Source: Adenophora triphylla var. japonica
Taxonomy: Eukaryota; Streptophyta; Magnoliopsida; Asterales; Campanulaceae
Length of the DNA: 64,000 nucleotides
Direction of reading: 5' to 3'
Assembly: GCA_022495995.1 (NCBI GenBank)
Contig: JAFEMH010000079.1
Location: 806,001 to 870,000, forward strand
Position 1 is the stretch's first letter. Each line of letters begins with the position of its first letter. Shown piece by piece: positions 1 through 10,510 of the stretch. The notes below the pieces were generated by a model, which was not told where the DNA came from, did no database searches, and saw only the letters and a program-made list of their open reading frames with translations. Made by a program: the position numbers and the translations under genes.

Positions 1-544
1 GACCTGATCTTGACTCAGTGGCCGGCTCGGTTCACTATTCACATGGCTAACGCATCAAAACGAACATGACAGGCTCGGTCCTTAGGTTCGATTTTTCTTT
101 TAGGCCGGTGGAAACCGCTTGCCCTATAGGACCCTCGCCCAGGGCTGTCCACCCTGGGATGTCGAAATACAGGTGCAAAACGAGGGGCTTATAGCCGCAC
201 AGATGGTCTCCACTGACCCAGGATCTAGCATAGTTGCGAAAAAGGATCTAGCATAGTTGCGAAAAAGAAGAGCAATCTTTTCCAACCTACTTAGGACTCT
301 GAGAAAACATGTTTTAAGTAAATTAAAACAACAAAAAAAAAATATAAAAGAAACGGAGACCGCATGCCACGTGAGCTTTCCCCCTTTTATCCCGTGAGGC
401 CATTCCTGTGTCTAAACCTTGCCCGTCACCCCCTCCAGCGAACCGAGAGTGGTTGAGAATACCCGGGAGCCGCCTTTTCGATATCGAGGTCACAAGGTCC
501 GATGACCCTTCCGGTTCAACGGTCCGCACCGTCCGCTTCTCCCC
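1..544 (+). other. Element A 5' leader (untranslated)
   Basis: No gene. The stretch aligns by eye to the leaders of element B (about 16150-16618) and element C (about 54240-54702): the same blocks around GCTTGCC, GTTGCGAAAAA and TTTTCCAACC recur in order. A perfect 7-bp stem, CCCAGGG at 138-144 with CCCTGGG at 152-158, precedes CGAGGGGCTT at 181-190, the same decamer as the polypurine tract at 12816. A 23-bp unit around GGATCTAGCATAG is tandemly doubled near 220-265. Confidence 0.7.
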
Positions 545-1110
545 ATGACGGGATCAACGGATAACGGTGAGGGAAACGGAACCCCGCCACTAAGGAACCT
601 CCAGACAATGGAGGAGGTGCTGCGAGCCTTCGAAACCATCAAGAAGCGCCAAGAAGAGCGGCAAGCTGGATCGTAGACACCTTGCGTCTTCGAGAAGCGA
701 TTGCGGTTCCCCAACTCGACGGAACCTTTGTTCTCATAGAGGACGAAGACATACCGCCCCGGTTTCTCAAAGCTATCGGCGAGTTCCGCCTCCGCCAAGT
801 TACGAGATCCCGCAACGCTAAGCGGCTCTCGCTCAAAGCTCCCTTCGGGCGTCGGGCCAAGCGGCTCCGACATGCTCGCCTCAAGACACGGTCAGTTTCC
901 CGGCTCTGTACATCAAGCTCAGTACCAACAGCACACATACGTGCCTGCTCCGCCAGATCCCAATGCATCTCGGTATCCCCCAGGATTCAATCCCTGCCTC
1001 CTATCAAGCTCATTGCCACTCAATAACTGGGCCACCTTCTCCGGACCCACTGCCAGCAAAAAGGACATGATCGAACAACTTGGTCTGACCTCTCGAGTCC
1101 TAGAGTCCAA
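545..1110 (+). pseudogene. gag remnant of element A
   Basis: Reading from the ATG at 545, the product matches the gag N-terminus of element C, which starts at 54703: a short NGTPP motif, then an acidic/basic helix with a conserved EEV..A.E pattern. A TAG stop interrupts it at about 676. The downstream frame keeps the proline-rich part (the IAVPQLDGTFVLIEDED stretch near 690-745, PPGFNP near 975-995). The central capsid domain that elements C and D retain is deleted. What survives cannot make a capsid protein. Confidence 0.7.
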
Positions 1111-1130
1111 AGGTCAAAACTCATCCTGAG

Positions 1131-1525
1131 TCCATTATCTTTGAATTTGAGTCTCTCGAGTCATCTGATGGCCTCACGCCAGAAGATTACGAACTCATTG
1201 CCAATAATGTATTCCCATATGCTCTTAATGAATGCTTCGATCTTTCCGAGTATCCTCTCATTGCATCTTTAACAACTGATAAATTAACTAACACACAAAC
1301 AGTTAATAACGATTCACTTGATAAAGAAGCAGACACATTAAACGAACAATACATTAAGCACATCTTTAAGCATGTTGTCAAACGAGAGAAAAACCGGGCC
1401 CAAGCCGCGAGGAGGTTTTAACCAAAGTGAATTTGGGAACTGCTGAAGAGCCAAAAAAGACACAAATCGGAAGTTTCTTCACCGGCACAGAGCAAGACGC
1501 ATTGACTGCACTGCTCAAATAATTC
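1131..1525 (+). pseudogene. N-terminal end of pol, disrupted, element A
   Basis: This is the acidic linker ahead of reverse transcriptase, recognisable from elements C and D by the words SSDGLTPEDYELIANNVFP, LSEYPLIA and QIGSFF. A frameshift near 1410 and a TAA at about 1520, where elements C and D read LLKEY, separate it from the long RT-to-integrase frame that begins at 1526. The true pol reading frame therefore started upstream of the ATG at 1526. Confidence 0.75.
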
Positions 1526-4500
1526 GTGGACGTGTTCGCTTGGTCTTACCGAGACATGCCTGGATTAGATCCAAACATTGTGGAACACCGGATTCCCTTG
1601 AATCCCGAGGCTAAGCCCATCAAGCAAAAGCTACGCCGAATCAAGCCAGAATGGTCTTTACAAGTCAAGGAAGAGATCGAGAAGATACTCCGCGTCGGCT
1701 TCATCAGGGTGATCGAGTACCCCACATGGCTCTCCAATATCGTCACGGTCACCAAGGCCAATGGAAAAGTGCGTTGCTGCGTGGACTTCCGAGATCTCAA
1801 CAAAGCAAGTCCCAAGGACGACTTTCCACTACCCAACATCGACATGTTGGTAGACACTACAGCCAATTTCGAAGTCAAGTCCTTCGTGGACGGGTTTGCC
1901 GGCTACAATCAAATCAAGATGGCCGAGGAAGATCAAGAAAAGACAGCTTTCACAACCCCCTGGGGAACCTACTGCTACACAGTAATGCCGTTCGGACTAA
2001 AGAACGCTGGGGCTACCTACCAACGAGCAGCAACCGCCCTCTTCCATGATATGATCCACAAAGAGATCGAAGTGTACGTCAATGACATGATCATCCACTC
2101 AAAGGGATCAGACGGACAACACCTCACAGACCTGAGAAAATTCTTCAATCGCCTCCGAAAACACTCAATGAGGCTAAACCCTGCCAAATGCACATTTGGG
2201 GTTAGCCGAGGCAAGGTCTTGGGATACATGGTCACCGAGAGAGGCATCGAGGTTGATCCTCAAAAGATCAAGGCCATCATCGAAATGAGACCACATCAAA
2301 CTCAGACAGAGGTGAAAAGCTTCATGGGTCGCCTGCAGTATATCAGCCGCTTCGTCAATCAATTGACCTCCATGTGCGAGCCAATCTTCAAACTGATGAA
2401 GAAGAACGCCGACATCGAATGGAACTCAGAATGCCAAGATGCCTTTGAAGAAATAAAGGCATACCTCGTGAGTCCTCCGATTCTCTGTCCTCCCCACGAG
2501 GAGAAGCCACTGTTGCTATACCTAACTGTGACCGACACCGCAGTTGGAGCCATGCTTTGTCAAGAAAAGAAGGAGTCACGAGTCGAAAGTGCCATCTACT
2601 TCGTCAGTCGAAAGTTTCAAGGCAGCGAACTCAATTACTCAGCCCTCGAGAAAACCTGCGCAGCTCTGGTATGGGTTGTCGGAAAATTACGGCACTACAT
2701 GCAGTCGCACACGGTACACTTGGTTTCCAAAATGGACCCAGTCAAATACCTCTTCGACAAACCATCTTCGTCAATGAGACTCGCCAAATGGTCTTTCTTC
2801 CTAGCGGAATTTGACATCAAGTACGTTAACCAAAAGTCAATCAAGGGACGGGCAATGGACGAACAACTGGCTGATTTCCCAACCGACGAGGCTCGAGGCC
2901 CTGAACCACAATTCCCAGATGAGGGAATCTTTGCACTTGAAGGCGAAAATCTATGGCAACTGTTCTTCGATGGAGCAACCAACAAAAAAGGAAACGACAC
3001 TGGTATGCTCTTGGTCGATCCCAAGGACGAGCACACCCCAATCGCCATAAAGCTCAATTTCGAGGTAACCAACAATGCCGCCGAATATGAAGCCTGTGCT
3101 GCCGGACTACAAGTCGCACTCGAGAGGAATGTCCAGAAACTCAAAGTTTATGGGGACTCAGCCTTGATCATCAACCAAGTTTCCAACAAGTGGAAAACCA
3201 TAGACCCAGGCTTGCAAAAATACCATGCCTGCATGAAGGACCTCATCACACAATTCGAAGAGGTCACCTTCCACTACTTGCCAAGAGACCGAAACAGGTT
3301 TGCAGATGCCTTAGCCACCTTGGCTTCACTTGTGGAAATCCCTGAAGGAAAAGCAATCAAACCCTTCAAAGTCGGACGAAAGGAAATCCCTGCCTACTGT
3401 TGTGAGATCAAACCAGAACCTAAGCCCATCAATGAGCCATGGTATAACCAGATCTTCCAATACCTCAAGAATGGGGAAACCGCCTTCATGAACAAGGAAG
3501 GCCAACACACAGAAGGGGTCAAAGCCAAGAGCATCATGGCCCTAAAACGCCTCGCCTCACACTTCGTCATCCTTGGGGACATGCTATACAAGAAATGCTA
3601 CCATGGACCACTCCTACGCTGCATCAACCAGGAAAAGGCAAACAAGATCATGAACGAAGTCCACAATGGGGCTTGCGGTCCCCACATGAACGCCAGAGCC
3701 CTGATGCAAATCATTCTCAGGATGGGCTACTACTGGATCTCTATGGAGGCAGACTGCATCCACTTTGTCCGAAGCTGCGACAAGTGTCAACGGTTCTCCA
3801 ACCTCAATCATCTACCTCCCCACGATATCTACTGCATGACTACACCCTGGCCATTTGCCACTTGGGGAATTGACGTCATCGGGAAAATCGCTCCGCCAGG
3901 CAGCAACGGTCAGGAGTTCATATTAGTAGCCATCGACTACTTCACCAAATGGGTCGAGGCCAAGTCCTACAAGATACTCACCTCCAAGAAAGTCGCGCAT
4001 TTCCTCAAGGAAAACATCATCTGCCGATACGGCATCCCGAATGAGGTCATATCAGACAACGGTTCACACTTCGAGGGGAATTCGGCCAGGCTGGCGGCCG
4101 AATTCAAGATCACACGCCACAAATCTTCTCCCTACCGGCCACAAACGAACGGCGCCGTAGAAGCAGCAAACAAGACCCTCGAACGGATCATCCGAAAAAT
4201 GACCACCCGAGGACGAGATTGGCCCGAGAAGCTGCACATTGCACTTTGGGGCTACCGAACATCAGTCAGAACAGCCACGGGAGAAACACCATTCGCCCTG
4301 ACATACGGGATGGAAGCAGTCCTTCCCATTGAATTGGAAATTCCCTCACTCCGAGTGCTGCTGGAAAATGACGTCAACGAAGTCGAATGGCTCCGAAGCC
4401 GACATGACGAATTGGCTCTGCTAGACGAGCGACGACTAAAGGCCATGGAACACGTTCGAGCCTATCAAAGCAGGATGGATAGAGCTTTTGACAAGAAAGT

Positions 4501-4711
4501 CAAGTCCCGAGACATCAGGGAAGGCGATCTGGTACTCAAAGAAAAGTCTCCCACTCGAACCAACCCACTGGGAAAATGGGAACCAACATGGATCGGCCCT
4601 TTCGTGGTTCAAAAGATCTTCTCCGGAGGTGCCATGAAGCTGACAGACCTAGACGGCAATCCCTTCATGAATCCAGTCAACGGAAGCAAACTTCGCAGAT
4701 ACTTCGCCTAA
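1526..4711 (+). CDS. pol: Pol polyprotein, RT - RNase H - second RNase H - integrase (element A)
   Basis: An open frame of 1061 codons. Domains in order: reverse transcriptase (about residues 25-230; FRDLNKASPKDDFPLPNID, then the active-site loop near 184), a gypsy RNase H (about 300-430), a second archaeal-type RNase H (about 475-605; acidic residues in FFDGA, AAEYEA, YGDSALI and FADALA), and integrase (zinc-binding CDKCQ near 751, catalytic Asp near 783, Asp near 844, Glu near 879, then a GPFVV C-terminal module near 1025). The second RNase H is the hallmark of the Tat/Ogre lineage. The RT active site reads YVND instead of YVDD (AAT at 2081-2083), which removes a catalytic aspartate, so the RT should be inactive although the frame is open. 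The ATG is not the original start; homologous sequence continues upstream. Protease is absent. Confidence 0.92.
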   Translation: MDVFAWSYRDMPGLDPNIVEHRIPLNPEAKPIKQKLRRIKPEWSLQVKEEIEKILRVGFIRVIEYPTWLSNIVTVTKANGKVRCCVDFRDLNKASPKDDFPLPNIDMLVDTTANFEVKSFVDGFAGYNQIKMAEEDQEKTAFTTPWGTYCYTVMPFGLKNAGATYQRAATALFHDMIHKEIEVYVNDMIIHSKGSDGQHLTDLRKFFNRLRKHSMRLNPAKCTFGVSRGKVLGYMVTERGIEVDPQKIKAIIEMRPHQTQTEVKSFMGRLQYISRFVNQLTSMCEPIFKLMKKNADIEWNSECQDAFEEIKAYLVSPPILCPPHEEKPLLLYLTVTDTAVGAMLCQEKKESRVESAIYFVSRKFQGSELNYSALEKTCAALVWVVGKLRHYMQSHTVHLVSKMDPVKYLFDKPSSSMRLAKWSFFLAEFDIKYVNQKSIKGRAMDEQLADFPTDEARGPEPQFPDEGIFALEGENLWQLFFDGATNKKGNDTGMLLVDPKDEHTPIAIKLNFEVTNNAAEYEACAAGLQVALERNVQKLKVYGDSALIINQVSNKWKTIDPGLQKYHACMKDLITQFEEVTFHYLPRDRNRFADALATLASLVEIPEGKAIKPFKVGRKEIPAYCCEIKPEPKPINEPWYNQIFQYLKNGETAFMNKEGQHTEGVKAKSIMALKRLASHFVILGDMLYKKCYHGPLLRCINQEKANKIMNEVHNGACGPHMNARALMQIILRMGYYWISMEADCIHFVRSCDKCQRFSNLNHLPPHDIYCMTTPWPFATWGIDVIGKIAPPGSNGQEFILVAIDYFTKWVEAKSYKILTSKKVAHFLKENIICRYGIPNEVISDNGSHFEGNSARLAAEFKITRHKSSPYRPQTNGAVEAANKTLERIIRKMTTRGRDWPEKLHIALWGYRTSVRTATGETPFALTYGMEAVLPIELEIPSLRVLLENDVNEVEWLRSRHDELALLDERRLKAMEHVRAYQSRMDRAFDKKVKSRDIREGDLVLKEKSPTRTNPLGKWEPTWIGPFVVQKIFSGGAMKLTDLDGNPFMNPVNGSKLRRYFA

Positions 4712-4740
4712 AGAAGAACAACGGTGCATCTCTTGGTACT

Positions 4741-4822
4741 CCATGTAGTGTCGAACTACGCAGACCTGAGCCCTCTAGTCCGGGGGAACGTAGGCAACCT
4801 TAATTGGTCCGGTCTAAAAATA
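4741..4822 (+). other. Conserved post-pol non-coding element with CTACG/CGTAG stem
   Basis: Just after the pol stop a block around GAACTACG, GACCTGAG, GGGGAACGTAGGCA and GGTCCGGTCTAAAAA recurs in B (43895-43980) and, reversed, in D (25518-25594). CTACG at 4756-4760 can pair with CGTAG at 4789-4793. A related hairpin lies near the 3' LTR of each element. Conservation in non-coding sequence suggests an RNA structure in the genomic transcript; its function is unknown to me. Confidence 0.7.
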
Positions 4823-5541
4823 CACAAAAAAGTCAAAAGTTTGAATGTCAATCAAGACCTCCATCAAGCTACGCACTTTTCAAGAGCACGCCCCAATGTC
4901 ACCTTGACCAAGTCAAACGACGGCGGCAACATCAAAGGACATCCGGAGGTCACTCAACGTCAAACGACTGACCCATGTCTACTTCCAAGCCAGGGGCTTG
5001 TCTTCGCCCTCACGCGCTTCAAAAAAAAAAAAAGGAGCTCGAGCAAGGGCTCACAAAAAAAAATAAAATAAAAAAAAAAGAGCTCGAGCAGAAGCTGCGA
5101 AATTGAGGTCAAGAGCCCGACGCCAACAAAGGGCAAGGAAGCTACAGAAATGACCGTCAAAACGACTTGTCAGGGGATCATTCAACCTCTCCGCCAAGCA
5201 CAAAGCCTAAGCAAAGGGGATTTCCGTCAAGGCCCAGGCTGCTTCAGTCCACAAATGCAACAGAAAAGTCCAAAGATGGACGCCGACAAGGTACACAAAA
5301 AAAACAAAGGCAAACAAGAGACCTTGCGTCTCGACAAAGCTTTAAAAGTAAATCACAAATCACTAACGGTTACAACATTTCTTGATGAGTTCAAGCACGG
5401 TCTACTCTCAAGTTCACAACATGCTAAAAGACAGCTTAATACATTTAACAAATAATGTGTTTACAATGCAATGAATGGATACCTAGGAGGTCATTTCGTG
5501 CCATATGCGCTTGTCCCCTCGCCATTCTTCCCTTTCTTCCC
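4823..5541 (+). other. Non-coding spacer between pol and the antisense cassette, element A
   Basis: I see no gene. It holds A-rich runs near 5020-5080 with two direct copies of GAGCTCGAGCA, and a block at 5380-5480 (GATGAGTTCAAGCACGG onward) that is conserved in element B at 44060-44165. On the minus strand that block would be 3' untranslated sequence of the DUF7745 gene. Confidence 0.6.
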
Positions 5542-6973
5542 TCATCCCCGGCGAGTCTTCTTTCGCTCCACGCGAACCAACTCCGCGTCTCTCAGTCCGA
5601 GATTAGGGGTCCTCCCCGTAGAGTCAAACAATCCAGCAGCTCTCAGGGCTTCATTCGCCCGTGCTTCGGCTCGGATCTCCTCCCTGCGAGTCTGTAAAAG
5701 GGGACCTCTCCCCGTCAGTCGGTCAAATCTGGTCTCGTAGTCAAATAAAGTGTCTCCCGTAACATCCTGAGGGTCAGACCAGGCTTCGGCACTCCTAAGG
5801 CAATAGCTACTACGGCAACCGGGTCCCAGAATTGCTACACGCCTGCTCTCCAAAGCCACTTGGGACTGCCCAACACGCTGCTCATACCAAAGCCAGTACT
5901 GAGTCGTCAATACGACACTCTCCCGACGTCTAAGGAGCACCACAGGAGGGAAAGCGGAATACTTCTATACCCTCAGAAAATACAAGAAAGCACCTGGAGC
6001 TGCCATACAAAGAGGAGCTATCTCCGTAGTAGCAAGGTCATCCCAGCCCAACAAAGGCTCCTGCTTCATCCCAAGACAAACCTGGGACTCTGACGACATA
6101 GGACCCTTCCTGAAAGACCCTCCTAGTCTCAATCCCCCAGTGGGGAACCCACCAACGGATCTGATGCGTACCAAGCCGTGCCATCCATCTCTCCCAGGCG
6201 GACTGATCCATATCCAACACAAGAGGTCGCTGAGCAAATGACCACGGGCTAAACGACGTCGGAGCCTCGGGCATGGCCTGAAGTCTCTCTCGCAGCCACA
6301 AGGTGAGCAAAGCGGGGCTTCCCCCTCTCATGAACCGATCCCCAGTCGCCAGACGGTCAATACCATGAAGAGTCTCCCCCAGCACCAACGGGACAATATC
6401 CTCTCCAACTCTGCAGTGCCCAACCACATCTAGCAAAGCGCCATCGCAAATGCCAAGGGAGCTGACCAGGAAAAGCGTCGCCATCACGCACAAGGCAAAT
6501 GCGTCCCAAGAGACATCACTCTCATCATCAACCATAAATCGCTCCGGCAGCTCAGAAATGTCAATATGACCCGAATCAAGGATCATGCGCTGCACTTCTT
6601 TCAACGAAGTACGAAGAAAGCTTGCAAGCTTCACGCTCACAGCAGCACCACCAATCAAAGGAAGCGAGATGGCCTCCACCTCCGGTCCTCCAATCAAAGC
6701 CCGAAAATCCTCGAAAGTGGGCACCATTTCATTGTAGGAAAAGCAATACACATGCCTCCTAACATCCCAGAACTTCGCGGCAGCCCGCAACAACTCCCAA
6801 TCAGGAACCAACTCCTTAAAAGACCAAATCGAGCAAAGACGAAACCTTACCTCGAAAACCCGTCTCTGATGCTTCATACGGCGCCGCATCCACGTTTTCA
6901 GCTGCTCAAGGAAGTGTGCTTGCCTCTCCTGCGAAAGCCTCGGCAAAATTCTAGGAACGTACGAAGAATCCAT
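5542..6973 (-). CDS. DUF7745-like protein, antisense cassette gene of element A (3' part frameshifted)
   Basis: A 311-codon frame runs from the ATG at 6973 to 6038; a further 133 codons in another frame (5943-5542) match the C-terminal half of the D homologue (TQYWLWYEQRVG against a related TWYEENLG), so a frameshift or unrecognised intron lies between. Residues 69-95 (WDVRRHVYCFSYNE, then PTFEDFRALIGG) and the later LFLVSSLG and LGETLHGIDR stretches fit my recollection of DUF7745, a plant-specific family of unknown function. The N-terminus is basic (RRRMKHQRR near 30-38). It is convergent with pol and lies downstream of the PMD gene on the same strand, each with its own promoter. Two GGTCCGTACGGACC-type palindromes lie about 120-160 bp upstream of its ATG. 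No function is established. Confidence 0.75.
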
Positions 6974-7056
6974 GGCAAAAATGGAGGTTCCTAGAGAAAA
7001 TGGGGGAGAAAGCTCGAAAATGGCTGCAAATGGGGAATGGGGAAAGACCAGACACT

Positions 7057-7135
7057 GAAAAGCATTTATTTCCTTCCCAAAAGCAAGGTTGGTCCGTACG
7101 GACCACTTTGCAACCTAGGTCTGTCCGTACGGACC
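7057..7135 (-). promoter_or_regulatory. Promoter of the element A DUF7745 gene: two palindromes and a TATA-like box
   Basis: GGTCCGTACGGACC at 7091-7104 and TGTCCGTACGGACC at 7122-7135 lie 31 bp apart, upstream (minus strand) of an AATAAATG-type TATA-like stretch at about 7057-7066. The same palindrome occurs before the PMD gene (10555, 10586) and four times in the LTR (13022-13273). Confidence 0.75.
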
Positions 7136-7465
7136 TTATTGCATCTTGGACCCACTTTCTCAGCAAACAATACAACAACCACTGTTCTCAGCAGGACCTT
7201 GCTCCAAACTGCCCAAACACTGGCCAAAGCCATTTCCGGCAAACATACACTACCCACAAACGCACTCTCATCTCACGTGGCATGCACAAAATAAAAAAAT
7301 AATAGCAACAATTCCTAGGACAATTCTCGGGAATCACAAAAATGACATTACATCTTAAAATAAAATGCGTTTGCCATGCAAATACGAGTGTTTTATTACA
7401 GGTACATCTAATGTCTGTTGCTAAAAAAAAAGAGAAGATATGGAAAGAGGGAAAGCAAATGAACC
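7136..7465. other. Intergenic spacer between the two antisense genes, element A
   Basis: No gene is seen. It lies between the DUF7745 promoter and the probable stop codon of the PMD gene and would hold the PMD 3' untranslated region. Composition is A-rich near 7280-7340 and 7420-7430. Confidence 0.5.
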
Positions 7466-10404
7466 CTAGTCCGACTCTTCAGCATCATCATCCTCCCCAA
7501 GATCATCAAGCGAGAAGTCGGGCATCCCAGCTGAACTCGCCGAGCCATATCCTCGTCATCGTAGTACCGAGCCCCCTCCGAGGCCGGTACTCAAAGTAAT
7601 CGAAGGATCAAATCCGACGAAAGGATCGAAGAAGGAAGGCTCGACGAACCCTCACCCCGCGCATCCCGCCGAGGAAAGAACTGGTAAAGGGTCTCGCGGC
7701 CTCGGAGCTCCCGAAGACGCCCCGCATCCATGCTATGCCGCCCCGCGAAGGTCCTCCCCGCCGTGGCTCCGGCTCGACTCTCGGTGGAGGAACATCTACA
7801 GAATGCCTCGAAGGCATCGGCGTGTACGCCGGCACACGTCGCGAAGATCGGCAAGACATCTTCGACGCCATCTTCTTCGCGAAAGACCGCATCGCCACAT
7901 AACGGCGGGTCAGCATGTCAAAAGCCCTCCCTGGGACTCCGCACAAGCAAGCGCCAAAGAAACGCTCAAAGCAATACAACATACTCAACAACAAAAAGAG
8001 AAAAATACGTAAAAGATACCAAGATGAAAAAGAGTAAGCACACTCACCGGTCTATCGGGATCCACTCGGTAGGCGGCGGGAGCCCGCTCGGGGACAGTAC
8101 GGGCACCCTCCTCCTCGAGGAATCCCCACGAACATACGTAAAGTCCGGCCCAGGCACCGGAACCTCTAGGGGACCCTGCGGACCAGCCTCCCTCTCCCTC
8201 GCCAACACCTGTGGCATCCTCAACTTCCTCCTCACAAAGGCCCCATACTCTTCTCGATACAAAACAAACTCCTCGGCACCCACGCCGCCAAGATACTTCT
8301 CAAAATCCAACACATCCATATCCCGGGAATCCAACATCCCAAAAGGAGGGTCCCTCGGAGCCAAGGGAAGCATACCCGGGCCATGCTGCCAGAAGACCCG
8401 CTCTCCCAAATACATGATGTCGCAAGTCAGGCCCCGCAGCATCTTCCGCTGCACCGTCACCAGGGGAGCCCCCTCGAAATCATCGCCCTCATATCGAGCC
8501 CAAGGATATAGAACAAACCTCTCCGAGCTATCTCTCTCCAAATGCTCCTGCACCTCCCCGTAGGAAATCGTGAGCTTACCCCTGCTGGTCCTCCTCCTCC
8601 TCGCCGGGCGGGCCCAGCCTAACATAGCAGGATACGCTGCTATGGCCCCAGGATCTCTATCCCACGGGAAGCACTGAAAGATCTCATAGAACCACACCTG
8701 TGACAAAAGCAGAAAAGGCTCAGTGCAAAAGAAAATGGAGAAACGACAAGTTGCTAAATCAAAAACAGCAATAAACTCATACCTCCAAAGCAAAGTCAAA
8801 ACAAGCCAAGGAACTGGCCACACCCCGGCTAAACCGGTCCAAAGAGAAGTAGAGCTCGGCCAAGCCCGCCTCCCCCCAAGAGATATCACAAACTCTCTCT
8901 AAATCAATCAAGCTCTCCAGCAGAGCAAAAGGAGCCGTAGTCGAGTGGTTCGAGAATAAAGTCTCGGAAAGCGCAAACCACAGGAAGGAGCGCGCCAGCT
9001 GCTCCGCCGTCACCTGGCCGGTACCCCGAACATAGGCCCCAATACTGGCCGTGATCCTCATCTCAACATCACTATACAACATGCCAAGACCCTGCGAGGA
9101 ACAGCGCAAAGCCCAAGCAGCCTCGGCCAAGACATCCTCGGCAATCATATCTCGCCACCGCACTGGCCCTCCTTTGAAGGAAAGCCCGGTGATAGCAGCA
9201 AAGTCCGTGGGCGTCACTGTCACCTCTCCCCAGCTCAGATGGAAGGTGTGGGTGGTATCCCACCAGTACTCAGAAAGGCCAAGGAAGACGCTCTTGTTCT
9301 TCCTCGTGTTAGAAACCCCGGCCAAGTTCTCCACGAACACGCCCAGGCCAGAAGCGTAGACCAGCCTCTTGGGGCTCGGCCTACCATCCACAGAAATGTC
9401 CGGCATCCGCTGCCACAACTCAACAACAGCCTTGAGCGATCCCCGAGTCTTCATATTCTTGGCTTTCCCAGCCAAGAGCCCCTCATCCTGCAGGTAAACA
9501 CAGCAAAGGTACGTCAGTCACAGTACTTAATGCAAAATACCAAAAGAAAATCAAAGCACAAAAGACCGTCCCAACACGGCAAAGCACATATATCCCGTCA
9601 CAAAACACGGCACATATTGCACATAATTTTTACATGCAACTCAAAACACGACATGCATTATACATAATTTTTCCATGCAGTCCCGTCACAAAAATACGGC
9701 ACACACTGTACAAATTTTCTCAAAAGAGAGATTAAGCCCTACACAACATATTTTCAAAATAACCCATCACAAAACACGGCACATATTGCACATACTTTCC
9801 CCACAGAGTCCGTCACCCAAGAACACGGCACACACTGCATAACACATTTTCAAAAGAAAAGTCCGTCCCTACACGGCACATACTTTCAGACAAAACCCGT
9901 CACAAAACACGGCACATGTCACATTTTTTTCTACAAAATTTGTCCCTACATGAAAATTTTTCCCACATTGTACATACATAAAAAGCATAATGTACAAAAC
10001 ACCAAAGCATGCAATTCATTAGAGAGGCACTTTATTTTCACAAATAAGAGCTAATCTACACATTTCTGCACAAAATGCACATATTCACAATTTTTACATG
10101 CCCAATTTCAACAATTCATCAAGAATTCCACAAAAGGCATGGCAAATAACAAAAGCCCCAAAATGCGAAAAACTAAAACCTTGTTCTAGTATTCAAGCAA
10201 GAAATCGAGACGAAATGGATTTCTTACCTTCGCGACGTTCCTAGAGCGACGATTGTGCACCTCCGGATTCGGATATAATACATCCAGGTTCTTCGAAGAT
10301 GGAACAAAGGAGTTCCAATTTCTTTGGAGCTCCATCCGTTGCTCGATCACTTCTTGACTGCGTTGTCGACGACATCTTCGAGATCCTTCCGCCATTGCGA
10401 ACAA
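7466..10404 (-). CDS. Plant mobile domain (PMD) protein, antisense cassette gene of element A, multi-exon
   Basis: Exon 1 is 10404 (or the Met at 10395) to 10228; exon 2 is 9487-8783; exon 3 is 8697-8048; exon 4 starts near 7930. Introns 1 and 2 have clean GT-AG borders (740 and 85 bp). Exon 2 carries the PMD signature: WWDTTHTFHLSWGE, VTPTDFAAITGLSF and a GPVRW motif. Exon 3 (VWFYEIFQCFPW onward) includes MYLGERVFWQH. Exon 4 shows an SCRSSRR block matching the D copy. The exon 4 frame stops at 7608, but another frame continues to an acidic end (EDDDAEESD) at 7466, much like the end of the B copy, so a frameshift near 7600 is likely. PMD proteins occur as host nuclear factors (the MAIN/MAIL family) and inside plant transposons. 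Here the location says transposon cargo. The exon 3-4 splice phase is unresolved. Confidence 0.8.
9590..9930. repeat. Degenerate direct repeats inside PMD intron 1, element A
   Basis: Several copies of a motif built around CGTCACAAAACACGGCACAT and TTGCACATA occur at roughly 9597, 9683, 9765, 9811 and 9898 with irregular spacing. They account for the long first intron (740 bp against 94 bp in element D). Confidence 0.65.
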
Positions 10405-10510
10405 TTCAAGCTAAAAATGGAGGATTTTGGTGTAACAATGGAGGTTTTTTCTCCTTCTCTCTCTCTCTCTAGTTCACGCACGGAAGAAGAAGGAATGGGG
10501 AAAGGCTCGG

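Noticed and set aside
4724..5455. Several 70-115-codon ORFs downstream of the element A pol
   Set aside because: Low-complexity, not conserved in frame in B or D, and they overlap conserved non-coding blocks.
5542..9487. PMD and DUF7745 as ordinary host genes that happened to be interrupted by transposons
   Set aside because: The same pair lies at the same place, antisense to pol, in three separate elements, two of them bounded by intact LTRs and target duplications.
9590..9930. CRISPR-like spaced repeats
   Set aside because: Eukaryotic sequence, irregular spacing and diverged units inside an intron; no cas genes.
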